The notes under the pieces: model-generated | Told to the model about the DNA's origin: nothing | The model's input: only the letters and a program-made list of their open reading frames with translations | Databases searched by the model: none | Translations under genes and position numbers: made by a program | Source of the DNA: Phymatolithon calcareum | Lineage: Eukaryota > Rhodophyta > Florideophyceae > Hapalidiales | Assembly (NCBI GenBank): GCA_977006965.1 | Contig: OZ345377.1 | Span: 1,550,001 to 1,614,000, forward strand | Length of the DNA: 64,000 bases | Direction: 5' to 3' | Shown here: positions 63,368 to 64,000 of the stretch, one piece after another | Numbering within the stretch: position 1 is the first letter of the stretch | Layout: every line of letters begins with the position of its first letter

Positions 63368-64000
63368 CTACGACTTCAACACATTGCTCCGGCATCGATC
63401 CATACAGCTTTCTAATAGTGTAATTTCGATATAGCTCCAACGCCGATGGATCTCTTTTTTCAGCTCTTCCACGCTTGTATACTGCCGAAAACCTTTGTAA
63501 ACTTCCGAGGCAAGAATCCCACAGAGATACTCGATTATGCTGAGGTCGGGAGACTTAGCCAGCCAAAGGATAATGTCCACATAATTGTCAGAAAACCAAA
63601 TCTTTTGTGTACTGGCTGACGTGGATCGGAGCATTATCCTGCTGAAATATCCAGTCATCGAGACAGTCCTGCAAGCGGCAGCAATCTTTGCGTTAGAATA
63701 TTGCAGTATGTTTCCGAGTTCATTCTTTCGGGAACGATGACAATACTCGAGAGCCCGTAATAAGGCATGGCAGGCCATACCATGACAGAACCACCCCCAT
63801 GCTGGCGCTTCGAAAAGTAACGCTTTTCTTTTCATATGTCGTGCCAATAGTAAGCAAATCCATCAGGGCTATCAAGGTTAAACTTCTTCTCGTCCGCGAA
63901 TACCACCTTCTTTCACCGTTTGCTCCGAGTGATGTGGTTTTTCGCCCATTTTTTCTGCTTTTCTTGTGAGAAATTTAATCCGGGGCCCGGATAGCATTTT
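63368..64000 (-). pseudogene. mariner/Tc1-like transposase relic, continues past the right edge
   Basis: Reading the minus strand from the edge: KKVVFADEKKFNLDSPDGF (first catalytic Asp region), then GGGSVMVWPAMPYYG in the same frame up to about 63,760, and after shifts WFSDNYVDIILW, AKSPDLSIIEYLCGIL (third Asp, with Ser where Asn-Pro is usual) and a C-terminal helical stretch ending at 63,368. The middle Asp region is destroyed. Frameshifts make it inactive. This side is the C-terminal half; the N-terminal DNA-binding part would be beyond 64,000. Confidence 0.75.

Overview
The window looks like a repeat-rich piece of a eukaryotic nuclear genome. The evidence is genes with 66-72 bp spliceosomal introns, poly(A)-tailed non-LTR retrotransposons, solo LTRs with 5-bp target duplications, MITEs, PIF/Harbinger-like and mariner-like transposases, and relics of C2H2, bHLH and bZIP transcription factors. 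No bacterial operon, rRNA or intact tRNA was seen. A compact-gened alga, possibly a red alga, would fit, but the species cannot be fixed from the sequence alone.

Left third (1-25,400). A roughly 9-10 kb block occurs twice in direct orientation (about 352-10,700 and 15,841-24,780). All its genes lie on the minus strand. In transcriptional order they are ORF-B (4CXXC/CDCA7-like Cys-rich protein with SUMO-interacting-like motifs), a degraded gene C, ORF-A (an orphan 421-residue nuclear-type protein), and an FHA-domain gene that is running in copy 1 and truncated in copy 2. ORF-A and ORF-B stay open in both copies. ORF-A differs at 54 of 421 residues with a nearly invariant core, so both genes look selected. 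A module downstream of ORF-B occurs a third time (about 15,030-15,840), fused directly to copy 2. Comparing the copies dates several insertions: a LINE, a SINE-like element and a 1.4 kb insert are in copy 1 only, and a solo LTR is in copy 2 only. Between the copies (10,740-14,970) lie minus-strand LINE fragments and a 0.4 kb tandem duplication.

Middle (25,400-45,500). This is mostly transposon debris: a MITE (24,769-25,408), a bHLH-like fragment, a SINE-like element with 130-bp internal repeats, two plus-strand LINE bodies with broken reverse transcriptases (28,740-30,600 and 33,005-34,825), a solo LTR (31,243-31,906), a hairpin cluster, a LINE 3' fragment, and a minus-strand LINE (43,180-45,409) carrying a nested SINE-like element. 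The one clean single-copy host-type gene is a two-finger C2H2 protein (39,479-40,051).

Right third (45,500-64,000). A two-gene DDE element (about 45,584-48,552) pairs a PIF/Harbinger-like transposase with a divergently transcribed acidic protein of unknown family. A decayed second copy of the same divergent pair lies at 50,810-52,921. There are also a Crypton-like tyrosine-recombinase relic, a bZIP relic, a large fold-back, a 1.7 kb perfect (TTTTCATTCA)n satellite with a variant cluster at one end, a hAT-like relic and a mariner-like relic running off the right edge.

The most novel-looking items are the duplicated ORF-A/ORF-B block, the two-gene DDE element with its non-Myb partner, the SINE-like family with 130-bp internal repeats, and repeated local inverted duplications seen by paralog comparison.
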